This document shows positions 24,906 through 34,173 of a DNA stretch of 35,209 nucleotides, in pieces. The DNA comes from an uncultured Bacilli bacterium (GTDB lineage Bacteria > Bacillota_I > Bacilli_A > RF39 > UBA660): the NCBI GenBank assembly GCA_947624175.1, contig CANQJD010000009.1, positions 1 through 35,209 on the forward strand. Reading direction: 5' to 3'. The first letter of the stretch is position 1, and each line of letters begins with the position of its first letter. The notes under the pieces were generated by a model. It was not told the origin of the DNA. It worked only from the letters and a program-made list of their open reading frames with translations, and did not search any database. The translations under genes and the position numbers were made by a program.

Positions 24906-26168
24906 ATGAAAAAGAGAAAAACCAAGAAGAGAAGAAGAATGATAAAACCCAAAATTCAAACAGCTTTTTGTTTAATTAGCCTAGCTTTTATTATAGGCTG
25001 TTGTATTTATTATGGAAATAGATTAATTAAATATTATAAGATTTATAATCCAAAGAGTGAAACTGGAGAGACTTTAATGACTTTAGCATCAACGATTACT
25101 TCTAAATCTCAAATTGTTTATGAAGGTGATGGACTTTATCTTGATAATGGTAATTATATTTATAAAGGAAGTAAAGTTGATAATTATGTTTTAGTTAATA
25201 ATATCTTATTTCGAATAATTAAAGTTAATAGTGATAGAACCATGGATATTGTTTTTGATGAATATATAAATAAATTACCTTGGAATAGTGAATATAAGGA
25301 TTATAGTGAATCAAGTATAAATAAATACTTAAATGAAAAAGTTTTAAGTATCTTTGATAAAGAAATACTAGAACCAACAGTTGTTTGTTCTCCAAAAGTT
25401 TCTAAATTAACCGAGGTTAAATGTGATGAATATACCAACAAAGATTATGTTAGATTACTTGGTATAAGTGATATATTAAATAGTATGGTTGATAGTAAAA
25501 GTTATTTAGTTAATGATTCAGAGTATTTATGGTTATATAATGAAACGGATTCTAAAGCATGGCATACAAGTGGCAGTAGTTTTGGAAGTAGTGAAGTTAC
25601 GGAAAAGTATGGAATTAAACCAGTTATAACTTTAAAAAATAATGTTACATTAGTAAGTGGAGATGGAACTAAGAATAATCCATATCAAATTACCCATGGT
25701 GGGGATGAAATTGGAGTTGGTACTTATTTAGATATAAATGACCAAATATATACAATATATGAAGTTGGAGAAGATTATTATAAAATTCAAAGTGATACTT
25801 TACTTCCAAGTACGAGAATCTTTGATGCAAGTACTAATGATTATTCAAAATCAGGATTAAAATATTATTTAGAAGGAGATTATTTAAAAGAGATTAGTTA
25901 TGATAAACTTTTAAAAGAAGTAGATTTTGATGGAGTAACTTCGAAGGTTGGTATTTTAAATGAAAATGATTTGAAGTTTAATAGTAAATTAAAAGGATAC
26001 TTTATAAATCTTCCTGTTGACGAGAATATAACATTATATAATGGAACGATTGTATCAAGTAAAGTTAATATTCGAAGAAATGTTCGTCCTTGTCTTGGAA
26101 TTACTAAAGACTTAAATATTATAAGTGGTAATGGTAGTATTTTAGCACCATTTATTGTGGAGGTATAG
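24906..26168 (+). CDS. Membrane-anchored protein with duplicated DUF6273-like domains
   Basis: KKRKTKKRRRM + TM; PVITLKNNVTLVSGDGTKNNPYQI and PCLGITKDLNIISGNGSILAPFIVEV end each half. Confidence 0.75.
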   Translation: MKKRKTKKRRRMIKPKIQTAFCLISLAFIIGCCIYYGNRLIKYYKIYNPKSETGETLMTLASTITSKSQIVYEGDGLYLDNGNYIYKGSKVDNYVLVNNILFRIIKVNSDRTMDIVFDEYINKLPWNSEYKDYSESSINKYLNEKVLSIFDKEILEPTVVCSPKVSKLTEVKCDEYTNKDYVRLLGISDILNSMVDSKSYLVNDSEYLWLYNETDSKAWHTSGSSFGSSEVTEKYGIKPVITLKNNVTLVSGDGTKNNPYQITHGGDEIGVGTYLDINDQIYTIYEVGEDYYKIQSDTLLPSTRIFDASTNDYSKSGLKYYLEGDYLKEISYDKLLKEVDFDGVTSKVGILNENDLKFNSKLKGYFINLPVDENITLYNGTIVSSKVNIRRNVRPCLGITKDLNIISGNGSILAPFIVEV

Positions 26169-26169
26169 T

Positions 26170-27180
26170 ATGCGGAAGTCAACAATTTTCTTTTTAATCG
26201 TCGATTTATTAGTAATATTTTGTTTTGTCTTATTCTATGGACCTTTTGAAAACTTTAGAAATGTTTTAATTAATACAGCTATGGTTACCAAGAGTCATCA
26301 ATATATTGCTTATACTTTTTATAGTGAAGAAACAGTTCAAAAAGTTTTAGATTTAAATAAATTTATTCCAGTTACTGGAGATATTAATCTAGATGATATT
26401 GTTATTGATACATCAGAAAAGGATAGTTATGATAATGAATATGATGAAGAAATTTTAAAAAGAGATAAAGGTAATGATGATTATAAATATATTCAAGTTA
26501 AAGTTGGAAAACATAATGCTCATTTAGTTGCTATTTATAATCCTGAAGATGTTCATTTAATAAGTAGCAAAAAATTTAATACAGGTTCAGGACAAGAAAC
26601 AGTTTTAAATATGTGTAAACGATTAGGTGGACTTGTTTGTATAAATGGTGGTGGTTTTGCAGACCCAGATGGTTGGGGAAGTGATATTCCATTTGGTTAT
26701 GTTATTAAAGATGGAGAAGTTATTTGGTCTCCTTCTAAATCTAAAGAAAATATAATTGGTATAACTGATGAAAATAAATTATTACTTGTAAATGCAACTG
26801 GTGATGAGGCTGTAGCCATGGGAATGCGAGATGGACTTCAATTCGGACCATTCCTAATTGTCAATGGAGAAAGTATTAAATATCAAACTTCAGCTGGTGG
26901 GTATGATAGAGCTGCTCGAGTTGCCATTGCTCAAAGAAAAGATGGAGTAATCTTATTCCTAGTAACGGAAGGTACACACGGAACCGGACCTACAATGAAA
27001 GAAGTAATTGATACTTTAGAATTATATGGTGCTTATAATGCAGCTAACCTTGATGGAGGAACTTCAGCTCAAATGGTTGTCAATGGAAAACTTGTTAATA
27101 ATCCTAAAAATGTCTTTGGACAATCCGTTGCAGGTGGAAGACGAGTAGTAACCGGATTTGGACTTATTCCTGGAAAATAG
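26170..27180 (+). CDS. Phosphodiester glycosidase (NAGPA-like) family protein
   Basis: CINGGGFADPDGWGSDIPFGYVIKDGEVIW, YNAANLDGGTSAQMVVNGKLVNNP; N-terminal TM; ATG 26170 after ggaggtat. Confidence 0.92.
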   Translation: MRKSTIFFLIVDLLVIFCFVLFYGPFENFRNVLINTAMVTKSHQYIAYTFYSEETVQKVLDLNKFIPVTGDINLDDIVIDTSEKDSYDNEYDEEILKRDKGNDDYKYIQVKVGKHNAHLVAIYNPEDVHLISSKKFNTGSGQETVLNMCKRLGGLVCINGGGFADPDGWGSDIPFGYVIKDGEVIWSPSKSKENIIGITDENKLLLVNATGDEAVAMGMRDGLQFGPFLIVNGESIKYQTSAGGYDRAARVAIAQRKDGVILFLVTEGTHGTGPTMKEVIDTLELYGAYNAANLDGGTSAQMVVNGKLVNNPKNVFGQSVAGGRRVVTGFGLIPGK

Positions 27181-27196
27181 ACCTTAGGTCTTTTTT
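27179..27196 (+). terminator. Compact terminator overlapping stop codon
   Basis: AGACC-TTA-GGTCT-TTTTT. Confidence 0.75.
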
Positions 27197-27197
27197 C

Positions 27198-27226
27198 TTG
27201 ACTTTTTAAGACTAATATGTTATAAT
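27198..27226 (+). promoter_or_regulatory. Sigma-A-like promoter
   Basis: TTGACT (27198-27203), 17 nt, TATAAT (27221-27226). Confidence 0.75.
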
Positions 27227-27250
27227 CTCTTATATCAAAAGGGGGATACT

Positions 27251-29644
27251 ATGAAAAATCAAGATTTAACCAAAGAATTAAAGAACAAAATTAATAGGAC
27301 AAGATTTAGAGAAGGTTTTAAAGGCCAATTATTTAATAGTCATTTAATAGAAAAAATGCAAATAGATTTACTTACTAATTTACTTTCTGCTAATGACTAT
27401 GATTTTAATATGTATTTAAGTTTTTTACTTAAATTTTCCAAAACTAAGAAGGGATTTTTAAATTATGAAGATAAACTTTCCATAATTAGTAATTATTTAA
27501 TACTAAATATGGGAATAATTAATACAAGTGAATTAATGAATTTACTAATTGATACAGATTTAATCGAAAATCCTGATATTATAAGATTTTCTTATAACTT
27601 TTTAAATATAAGTGATATAGAAAAAGTTGATGCTTTAACCAATATTTTATATTCTTTAAATGGTAAATTAAATAGTCTTAATTTAAGACATATATTTGGT
27701 TTAGTAAATAAAGTAAATGATTCGAAAACTTTATTTCAAATAACCCATTTATTTGAAAAAAATATTATTAAAGATGATAAAAATTTAAATGATTATCTAA
27801 AATTAATCTATGAAAATACTGATAATTATAATTTAGAATTTTTCATGAGACTTTTATATATAAGAGAAGTAAGAGAAATTCCTAATATTAAAGAATTACT
27901 AAAAAAATATATTTTAAATATTAATAATTCTAATGTTAATATGAATGATATTAATACTAAAAATGAAATATTTCTTGCAATATTTAAAAATTTAGATATG
28001 TTAGAATCACATTATTTAGAGAATGTTTTAGATTTTGTAAATTCATGTGATACTAGTTATTATCCTATAATTAGAAATTTAATTAATAATAAAAATATGT
28101 TTAAAGATAGAAACTTCTATGTTTTATTCCAAGCTTTAAAAGAAACGAAAACTGAAATTGAAAGAGATTTCTTAATCTCTATTATGAAAAATCCAAGAAT
28201 CATTAGCAGTGAACTTCAAATTAAAGCGGGATTAGAATTTTTAAAGAAAACAAAAGATGAAAATAAATTAGTTGCTTTCTATAAACTATTTATAGTTGGA
28301 CCTTTAAAAGATGATAGTTTATATTCCGAATTTTCTATCCTTATGCAAGATAACTTATTAAAATGTAAAACTAAAGAACAAACATTAAGCTTAATTAAAT
28401 TAGCACCTACTTTAAAAACATCTAAATTTAAATATGATATTTTAAAAATAGTTTTAAATACTAATAATAACTATGCTTTAGAAATATATCCTGAATTATT
28501 AAAAATAAGTTATGTTAAAGAAGATTTAAAAACTTTAGATTTAATGAAAAAATTAACTAATCTTGAAAATGAAAGTCAACTTATGTTAATTAGAAAATTA
28601 GTAAGTGTAGAAAAGATATTTAAAAACAATAATTTTAATTATTTAGTTGATGAAGTATTAAGAAAAAGAAATATGAAATTAGTATATCCTCTTACTTATA
28701 TAGATTTATTTAAAGAACCAAATAATGAAATATTATTTGAAAATAATATCTTTCTAAAATTTTGGGATATCGTTTTAAATATTAAGAATCATAGTCAATT
28801 TAATTTCTTAATTAATATGTTAAAGTATAAAAAATTATTATTAGATAATAAAAATATAGAGATTATAAAAGATTTTATTTCTAGTAATAAAGAAGAATAT
28901 AAGTTTAAATATTTAGAAGAATATATTAGAAATAATTCTAGTAAAGATAAAGAGTTTACTTTAGATAGTGATAGAAGTAAAACAATTATTATGTTACTTA
29001 AAGATTGTAAAACAGATTATCAAGCTTTATCTTTAATTAAAGTTAGTAAGTTAGTTAAAGATTCTAGTGAAGAAGCTGATTTATTAGTAAGAGTTATTTG
29101 TCTTGAAAGTGAAGATAAATGTAATGAATTAATTAGTTTATTAGAAATACCTAATGTTTTAGAAAGTCCTAAATTTAAAGAAATATTATATCATTATGAT
29201 AAATGTGATGATTTAATGCAAAAGAATAGTATTTTAGAACTTTTAAATATAGATGGAATAATGGAATCAGATTATCTTATTGGTTATTTAATGATTATAA
29301 GAAGACTTAAAACTTTACCTCAAATTCAGGCTTTATTAAAAGTTTTAAGTGAATATCCTGATTTAAAAGATTATGAATTATTTACGTTTTGTAAAAGAAT
29401 TATGTTTATAACTAATCAAGCTAAATTAATTTTAGTAGGTGAAATGATTATTGTATCTAAATCTATGCCTTATGAACTAACTGATTTAGTAATCGAGAAA
29501 ATAGTTTTAGCAGATTCTGATAAGATGATTGAAACGGTTGAATATGTTGGTAATTTAATCACAAAATATCATGGGGAAGAAAGTCCGGATATAGAAAACT
29601 TATTAATAGATTTAAAACATATAAAAACATTAAGAAAGAAGTAG
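27251..29644 (+). CDS. Large hypothetical protein, Leu/Lys/Asn-rich, probable alpha-solenoid
   Basis: 797-aa ORF with RBS aaaggggg; repeated helical segments (e.g. EFLKKTKDENKLVAFYKLF, LIKLAPTLKTSKFKYDILKIVLN, SLIKVSKLVKDSSEEADLLVRVI). Confidence 0.75.
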   Translation: MKNQDLTKELKNKINRTRFREGFKGQLFNSHLIEKMQIDLLTNLLSANDYDFNMYLSFLLKFSKTKKGFLNYEDKLSIISNYLILNMGIINTSELMNLLIDTDLIENPDIIRFSYNFLNISDIEKVDALTNILYSLNGKLNSLNLRHIFGLVNKVNDSKTLFQITHLFEKNIIKDDKNLNDYLKLIYENTDNYNLEFFMRLLYIREVREIPNIKELLKKYILNINNSNVNMNDINTKNEIFLAIFKNLDMLESHYLENVLDFVNSCDTSYYPIIRNLINNKNMFKDRNFYVLFQALKETKTEIERDFLISIMKNPRIISSELQIKAGLEFLKKTKDENKLVAFYKLFIVGPLKDDSLYSEFSILMQDNLLKCKTKEQTLSLIKLAPTLKTSKFKYDILKIVLNTNNNYALEIYPELLKISYVKEDLKTLDLMKKLTNLENESQLMLIRKLVSVEKIFKNNNFNYLVDEVLRKRNMKLVYPLTYIDLFKEPNNEILFENNIFLKFWDIVLNIKNHSQFNFLINMLKYKKLLLDNKNIEIIKDFISSNKEEYKFKYLEEYIRNNSSKDKEFTLDSDRSKTIIMLLKDCKTDYQALSLIKVSKLVKDSSEEADLLVRVICLESEDKCNELISLLEIPNVLESPKFKEILYHYDKCDDLMQKNSILELLNIDGIMESDYLIGYLMIIRRLKTLPQIQALLKVLSEYPDLKDYELFTFCKRIMFITNQAKLILVGEMIIVSKSMPYELTDLVIEKIVLADSDKMIETVEYVGNLITKYHGEESPDIENLLIDLKHIKTLRKK

Positions 29645-29662
29645 AAAATTACTTCTTTTTTT
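29636..29662 (+). terminator. Rho-independent terminator
   Basis: AAGAAGTA-GAAAAT-TACTTCTT plus T run. Confidence 0.8.
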
Positions 29663-29752
29663 ACACTTTACACTTCTACTTTACAATAACTTAATAAATT
29701 TATTTCTTCCTTTTCATATAATATGGTATAATGAAGATAGATGGGTGATGAA

Positions 29753-30847
29753 ATGCGAGTTATTATAAGTGCTGGGGGGACTGGTGGTCATATTTATCCA
29801 GCTTTAAGTATTATTAATAAAATTAAAGAACATGAACCTAAAAGTGAATTTTTATATATTGGAACAACAGATAGAATGGAAAGTAAGATTATTCCAGAAG
29901 AAAAGATTCCTTATGTTGGAATAGAAATGAAAGGATTAAGTAAAAATCCAATTAAAAGTTTAAAAAGCTTTAGGTTATTATTAAAATCAATTAGTAAAAT
30001 AAAAGAAGAGATTAAAAAGTTTAATCCTGATATTGTAATTGGAGTAGGAGGGTATATTACTTTTCCAGTTATTTATACAGCTAAAAAGTTAGGATATAAA
30101 ACATTTATTCATGAACAAAATCTAATTCCGGGAAAATCCAATAAAATGCTAGTTAAATATACTGATAAGATTGCTGTTAGTCTGCCTGGTAGCCTAAAAT
30201 ATTTTCCCAAAGAAAAAACAACCTTTACAGGTAACCCTAGAAGTAGTGAAGTAGTAAAAGCAAAACCTATCAAAAAAGAAGAATTAGGACTATCGAGTAA
30301 TAAAAAATTAGTTTTAATTGTAATGGGTTCACTGGGTTCGATGACTATAAGCCTAGAACTTGAAAAAATCATCATGAACTTTAAAGATAAAGAATATGAA
30401 GTGTTAGTTGTAACTGGAAATAATTACTATGAAGAATTTAAAAATATTAAGTTAAAAAATGTAAAAATTGTCCCTTTTTTAAATAATATGTTGAATGTTT
30501 TGCAAATATGTGATTTAATAGTAACTCGAGCAGGGGCATCAACCATTTCGGAGATAACCGCGATTGGTTTACCTTGTATTTTAGTACCAAGTCCTTATGT
30601 TGCTAATAATCATCAATTTTATAATGCGATGGAATTAGTTAATAATAAAGCGGGCTTGTTACTTGAAGAAAAAGATTTTAATGCTCAGAATCTACTTGCA
30701 AAGATTGATTTAGTTTTAAATGATAAAAAAATGTATGATGAGATGCACTTTAATTCTTTAAAACTTTCAAATCCTTCTAGCAGTGAGCAGATTTATCAGT
30801 TAATTTTAGAATTGGTAGGTAAAAATGATGGAAAAGATAATCAATGA
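29753..30847 (+). CDS. murG: UDP-N-acetylglucosamine--N-acetylmuramyl-(pentapeptide) pyrophosphoryl-undecaprenol N-acetylglucosamine transferase
   Basis: VIISAGGTGGHIYPALSI, GVGGYITFPVIYTA, HEQNLIPGKSNKML, TRAGASTISEITAIGLPCILVPSPYVANNHQFYNA. Confidence 0.97.
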   Translation: MRVIISAGGTGGHIYPALSIINKIKEHEPKSEFLYIGTTDRMESKIIPEEKIPYVGIEMKGLSKNPIKSLKSFRLLLKSISKIKEEIKKFNPDIVIGVGGYITFPVIYTAKKLGYKTFIHEQNLIPGKSNKMLVKYTDKIAVSLPGSLKYFPKEKTTFTGNPRSSEVVKAKPIKKEELGLSSNKKLVLIVMGSLGSMTISLELEKIIMNFKDKEYEVLVVTGNNYYEEFKNIKLKNVKIVPFLNNMLNVLQICDLIVTRAGASTISEITAIGLPCILVPSPYVANNHQFYNAMELVNNKAGLLLEEKDFNAQNLLAKIDLVLNDKKMYDEMHFNSLKLSNPSSSEQIYQLILELVGKNDGKDNQ

Positions 30848-31736
30848 AATAATGGAAAAGAGAATCGGGGATGTGTTAATTAATCCTTTATTATCAAAGT
30901 ATACAACCTATAAAGTAGGAGGGAATGCTAGAGTTTTAGTATACCCTAAAGATGTTGATAAATTAATTGAATTAATGGAAATTCTAAATCTTAATAAAAT
31001 TAAATACTTTGTTTTAGGAAATGGTAGTAATGTTTTATTCAGTGATAACACTTATGATGGAGTAATTATTAAACTAGATAAGTTTGATGACATTGAATTT
31101 CAAGATAACATTGTAAGAGTTGGGGCTGGGTATAGTTTAGTAAAACTATCTCAAGAAGCAGCTAAACTTGGACTTGCAGGACTTGAATTTGCATCCGGGA
31201 TTCCAGGAACTGTAGGTGGGGCTACTTTCATGAATGCAGGAGCCTACAACTCTGATATGAAAAGTGTTATCAAAAGTGTTAAAGTTTTAACTCCAGATTT
31301 AAAGATAATTACCCTTACGAATTCTGAAATGCAGTTTGGTTATAGAGATAGTTTCTTACAACATAATAAAGGTTATATTTGTCTAGAAGTAATTCTTAAA
31401 CTTTGGCATGGTGATAAAGATATTTTAGCTGAAGTTATAAAAGATAGAAAACTAAAAAGAAAAAGAACTCAACCTCTTGAATATCCAAGTGCGGGGTCCG
31501 TATTCCGAAATCCTGATGGAATGTATGCGGGTAAGTTAATTGAAGATTTAGGACTCAAGGGTTATCAAGTAGGAGGAGCTAAAATAAGTGAAAAACATGC
31601 TAACTTTATTATTAATGTTGGTAATGCCACCGCTTCTGATATAAGAGAAATAATTGATGTTATAAGAGAAAAAGTTTTAGAAGAATATAATATAAAATTA
31701 AGAGTAGAACAAAGACTCGTTAACTGGGATGATTAA
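30825..31736 (+). CDS. murB: UDP-N-acetylmuramate dehydrogenase
   Basis: TTYKVGGNARVLVYP, LGNGSNVLFSD, GLEFASGIPGTVGGATFMNAGAY, YPSAGSVFRNP, AGKLIEDLGLKGYQVGGAKISEKHANFI. Confidence 0.97.
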   Translation: MMEKIINEIMEKRIGDVLINPLLSKYTTYKVGGNARVLVYPKDVDKLIELMEILNLNKIKYFVLGNGSNVLFSDNTYDGVIIKLDKFDDIEFQDNIVRVGAGYSLVKLSQEAAKLGLAGLEFASGIPGTVGGATFMNAGAYNSDMKSVIKSVKVLTPDLKIITLTNSEMQFGYRDSFLQHNKGYICLEVILKLWHGDKDILAEVIKDRKLKRKRTQPLEYPSAGSVFRNPDGMYAGKLIEDLGLKGYQVGGAKISEKHANFIINVGNATASDIREIIDVIREKVLEEYNIKLRVEQRLVNWDD

Positions 31737-32406
31737 AATGCGAAGAAAAAAGAATAAAAAGAAAAATCTAATCAAGTTTTTAATAATCTTTCTAATTTTA
31801 GGAAGTTTAACTTTATATTTATTTACTATGAAAATTAAAAATATTTATGTGGTTGGGAATAATCTTCTAAATGACCAAGAAATAATTGAACTAGCTGGCA
31901 TTGAGAATTATCCTAAACTATTTAAATATCCAAGTATAAGTTTAGAAAATAAAATTAAAGTTAATCCTTATATTGAAGATGTTAAAGTTAGAAAGAATTT
32001 ATTTGGAGCAGTTACTATTGAAGTTCAAGAATATAATTTGTTATTAAAAAATGAAATTGATAATACAATTTATTTATCTAATTTAAAAACAATACCATCG
32101 GATAATCAAATAGTAGGTATTCCTACTTTAATAAATTCGGTTGATAAAGAAATATTAGAAACTTTTTTAAAGAAACTTAATAAAATTGATAGAGATATTT
32201 TAAGTATTATTTCCGAAATTGAATATAAACCAAATGAATATGATAAAGATTTATTCTTATTTTATATGAATGATGGTAATTATGTTTATATAACAACGAC
32301 AAGATTAAGTCATATTAATAAATATGATGAAGTATTAAAAGAATTAGAAGGTAAGAAAGGTATTTTATATCTTGATAGTGGAAATCATTTTCAAGTACTA
32401 GAATAA
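31729..32406 (+). CDS. ftsQ: Cell division protein FtsQ/DivIB
   Basis: N-terminal TM, POTRA-like MKIKNIYVVGNNLLNDQEIIELAGIENYPKLFKYPS...NPYIEDVKVRKNLFGAVTIEVQEY; downstream of murG-murB. Confidence 0.9.
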   Translation: MIKMRRKKNKKKNLIKFLIIFLILGSLTLYLFTMKIKNIYVVGNNLLNDQEIIELAGIENYPKLFKYPSISLENKIKVNPYIEDVKVRKNLFGAVTIEVQEYNLLLKNEIDNTIYLSNLKTIPSDNQIVGIPTLINSVDKEILETFLKKLNKIDRDILSIISEIEYKPNEYDKDLFLFYMNDGNYVYITTTRLSHINKYDEVLKELEGKKGILYLDSGNHFQVLE

Positions 32407-32443
32407 TCTTTCTTTTTTTGTTATAATGGATAAGGAGGCTAAG

Positions 32444-33145
32444 ATGTACGATATAAGTTTAGATAATTTTCAAGGTCCTATGGATTTACTTTTACATTTA
32501 ATTAAGAAAAAGAAAATGAATATTTTAGATATTAAACTTGAAATTATTATTGATGAATATTTAAATTATATTAGACATATGGAAGAGATGAACTTGAATA
32601 TTGCTTCAAGTTATTTAGTCATGGCCTCTGAACTAATTGAAATTAAATCCCGGATGCTACTTCCTAATTCAGAAACTGATGAGGAAGAAGATTTAGGTGA
32701 AAACTTAGTTAATAGGTTAATAGAATATCAAAAGTATAAAGATATGATACCAGTTTTTAGGGCTTTAGAAGATGAAAGAAGTAATTATAAAACCAAAAGT
32801 CCTAGTAGTATTTTAGAGTATAAAGATGAAGAGAATTATGTCAGTGAATTGAGTATGGATGATTTAGTTTCAGCTTACAAAAAGTTTTTAGAAAGGGTAG
32901 AGGAAGAGAAGCCTATTCAAACTAAAGTTACCAAGAAAGAAATCTCCGTTGATGATCAAATTAAAAATATCAGAAAGAAATTAAAGAAAGATAAAAAGTT
33001 TGATTTTTTCTCTTTATTTGAAGTTAGAACAAAAGAATATGTAATTGCAACATTCCTAGCCATACTTGAAATGTCAAGACAAAATGAAATTAGGATTATG
33101 CAAAATGGAAATTTTCAAAATATAATAGTTGAGGTAGTAGAATGA
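32444..33145 (+). CDS. scpA: Segregation and condensation protein A
   Basis: YDISLDNFQGPMDLLLHLIKKKKMNILDI, ASSYLVMASELIEIKSRMLLP; ATG 32444 after aaggagg; followed by scpB. Confidence 0.96.
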   Translation: MYDISLDNFQGPMDLLLHLIKKKKMNILDIKLEIIIDEYLNYIRHMEEMNLNIASSYLVMASELIEIKSRMLLPNSETDEEEDLGENLVNRLIEYQKYKDMIPVFRALEDERSNYKTKSPSSILEYKDEENYVSELSMDDLVSAYKKFLERVEEEKPIQTKVTKKEISVDDQIKNIRKKLKKDKKFDFFSLFEVRTKEYVIATFLAILEMSRQNEIRIMQNGNFQNIIVEVVE

Positions 33146-33714
33146 ATTTAAAAGGTGTGTTAGAAGGTATTTTATTCGTGGTTGGAGATGATGGAGCCAC
33201 ATTAAAAGAACTTATGGATATATTAGAAATTGATAAAGAAAATTTAGAAAGTTTAATTTTAGAACTTAAAAGTGATTATGAAAAAGAAGATAGGGGAATT
33301 AGATTAAGTATTTTAGGAGATGCTTTTAAACTTACAACTAAAAAAGAACATCGAGATTATTATTCTAAATTACTTACAAGTGATGAAGCTAATACTTTAT
33401 CTCCATCAGCTATTGAAACTTTAGCCATTATTGCTTATAATGAACCAATTACTAGAGTTGAAGTTGATGAAATTCGTGGAGTAGGAACGGCTCCTATGAT
33501 TCGGAAGTTAGTTGCAAAAGGCTTAATTAAAGAAGTTGGAAAAAGTGATTTACCAGGAAGACCTATTTTATATAAAACAACCAGTGAATTTTTAGATTAT
33601 TTTAATATGGAATCACTTTCTGATTTACCTAAAATAGATGAGACAACAGAAGTAATTGATGCTGTTGATTTATATGAATCTAAATATACAGAAGAAGATA
33701 CTGATGTAATTTAA
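33142..33714 (+). CDS. scpB: Segregation and condensation protein B
   Basis: LEGILFVVGDDGATLKELMDIL, LSPSAIETLAIIAYNEPITRVEVDEIRGV, LVAKGLIKEVGKSDLPGRPILYKTT. Confidence 0.96.
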   Translation: MNLKGVLEGILFVVGDDGATLKELMDILEIDKENLESLILELKSDYEKEDRGIRLSILGDAFKLTTKKEHRDYYSKLLTSDEANTLSPSAIETLAIIAYNEPITRVEVDEIRGVGTAPMIRKLVAKGLIKEVGKSDLPGRPILYKTTSEFLDYFNMESLSDLPKIDETTEVIDAVDLYESKYTEEDTDVI

Positions 33715-33771
33715 TTTTTTCCACAATTTTGGTGGATAAAATAAAAAAACTCCTAAGAGTTAATTTTAAAA

Positions 33772-33846
33772 TGGTTGTCCTAGTTAGGTTCGAACTAACG
33801 CTCGTGGAGTCAGAGTCCACTGCCTTACCACTTGGCTATAGGACAA
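33772..33846 (-). tRNA. tRNA-Gln (anticodon CUG), CCA encoded
   Basis: Reverse complement TTGTCCTATAGCCAAGTGGTAAGGCAGTGGACTCTGACTCCACGAGCGTTAGTTCGAACCTAACTAGGACAACCA: 7-bp acceptor, GTGGA-CTCTGAC-TCCAC anticodon arm, TTCGAAC T-loop. Confidence 0.96.
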
Positions 33847-33931
33847 TTACAACTAAATTATACTAAATAATTATTAAAAAATCAACTTCCATTTTGCTTA
33901 ATAATCAGGTAAAATATGGATTAGGTGAAAT

Positions 33932-34141
33932 ATGAAAAACGTATTAATAAAATTAATTAAATTATATCAAAAAACACCAGGCCATTTTCATTCCTGTTGT
34001 AAATATTATCCTAGTTGTTCTAATTATACACTTGATGCCATCAATGAATACGGGGCTTTCAAGGGAAGCATATTAGGAATAAAAAGAATTTTAAGATGTA
34101 ATCCTTTTGCAAAGGGTGGCTATGACCCTTTAAAAAAGTAA
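33932..34141 (+). CDS. yidD: Membrane protein insertion efficiency factor YidD
   Basis: [60 protein letters not shown]. Confidence 0.95.
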   Translation: MKNVLIKLIKLYQKTPGHFHSCCKYYPSCSNYTLDAINEYGAFKGSILGIKRILRCNPFAKGGYDPLKK

Positions 34142-34144
34142 AAT

Positions 34145-34173
34145 AAAAATGTCTACTCACTGTAGACATTTTT
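34145..34173. terminator. Bidirectional terminator
   Basis: AAAAATGTCTAC-TCACT-GTAGACATTTTT, 12-bp perfect stem between convergent genes. Confidence 0.85.

Noticed and set aside
24738-24959. Minus-strand ORF (73 aa)
   Set aside because: Overlaps the start of 24906-26168, no RBS, no family signal.
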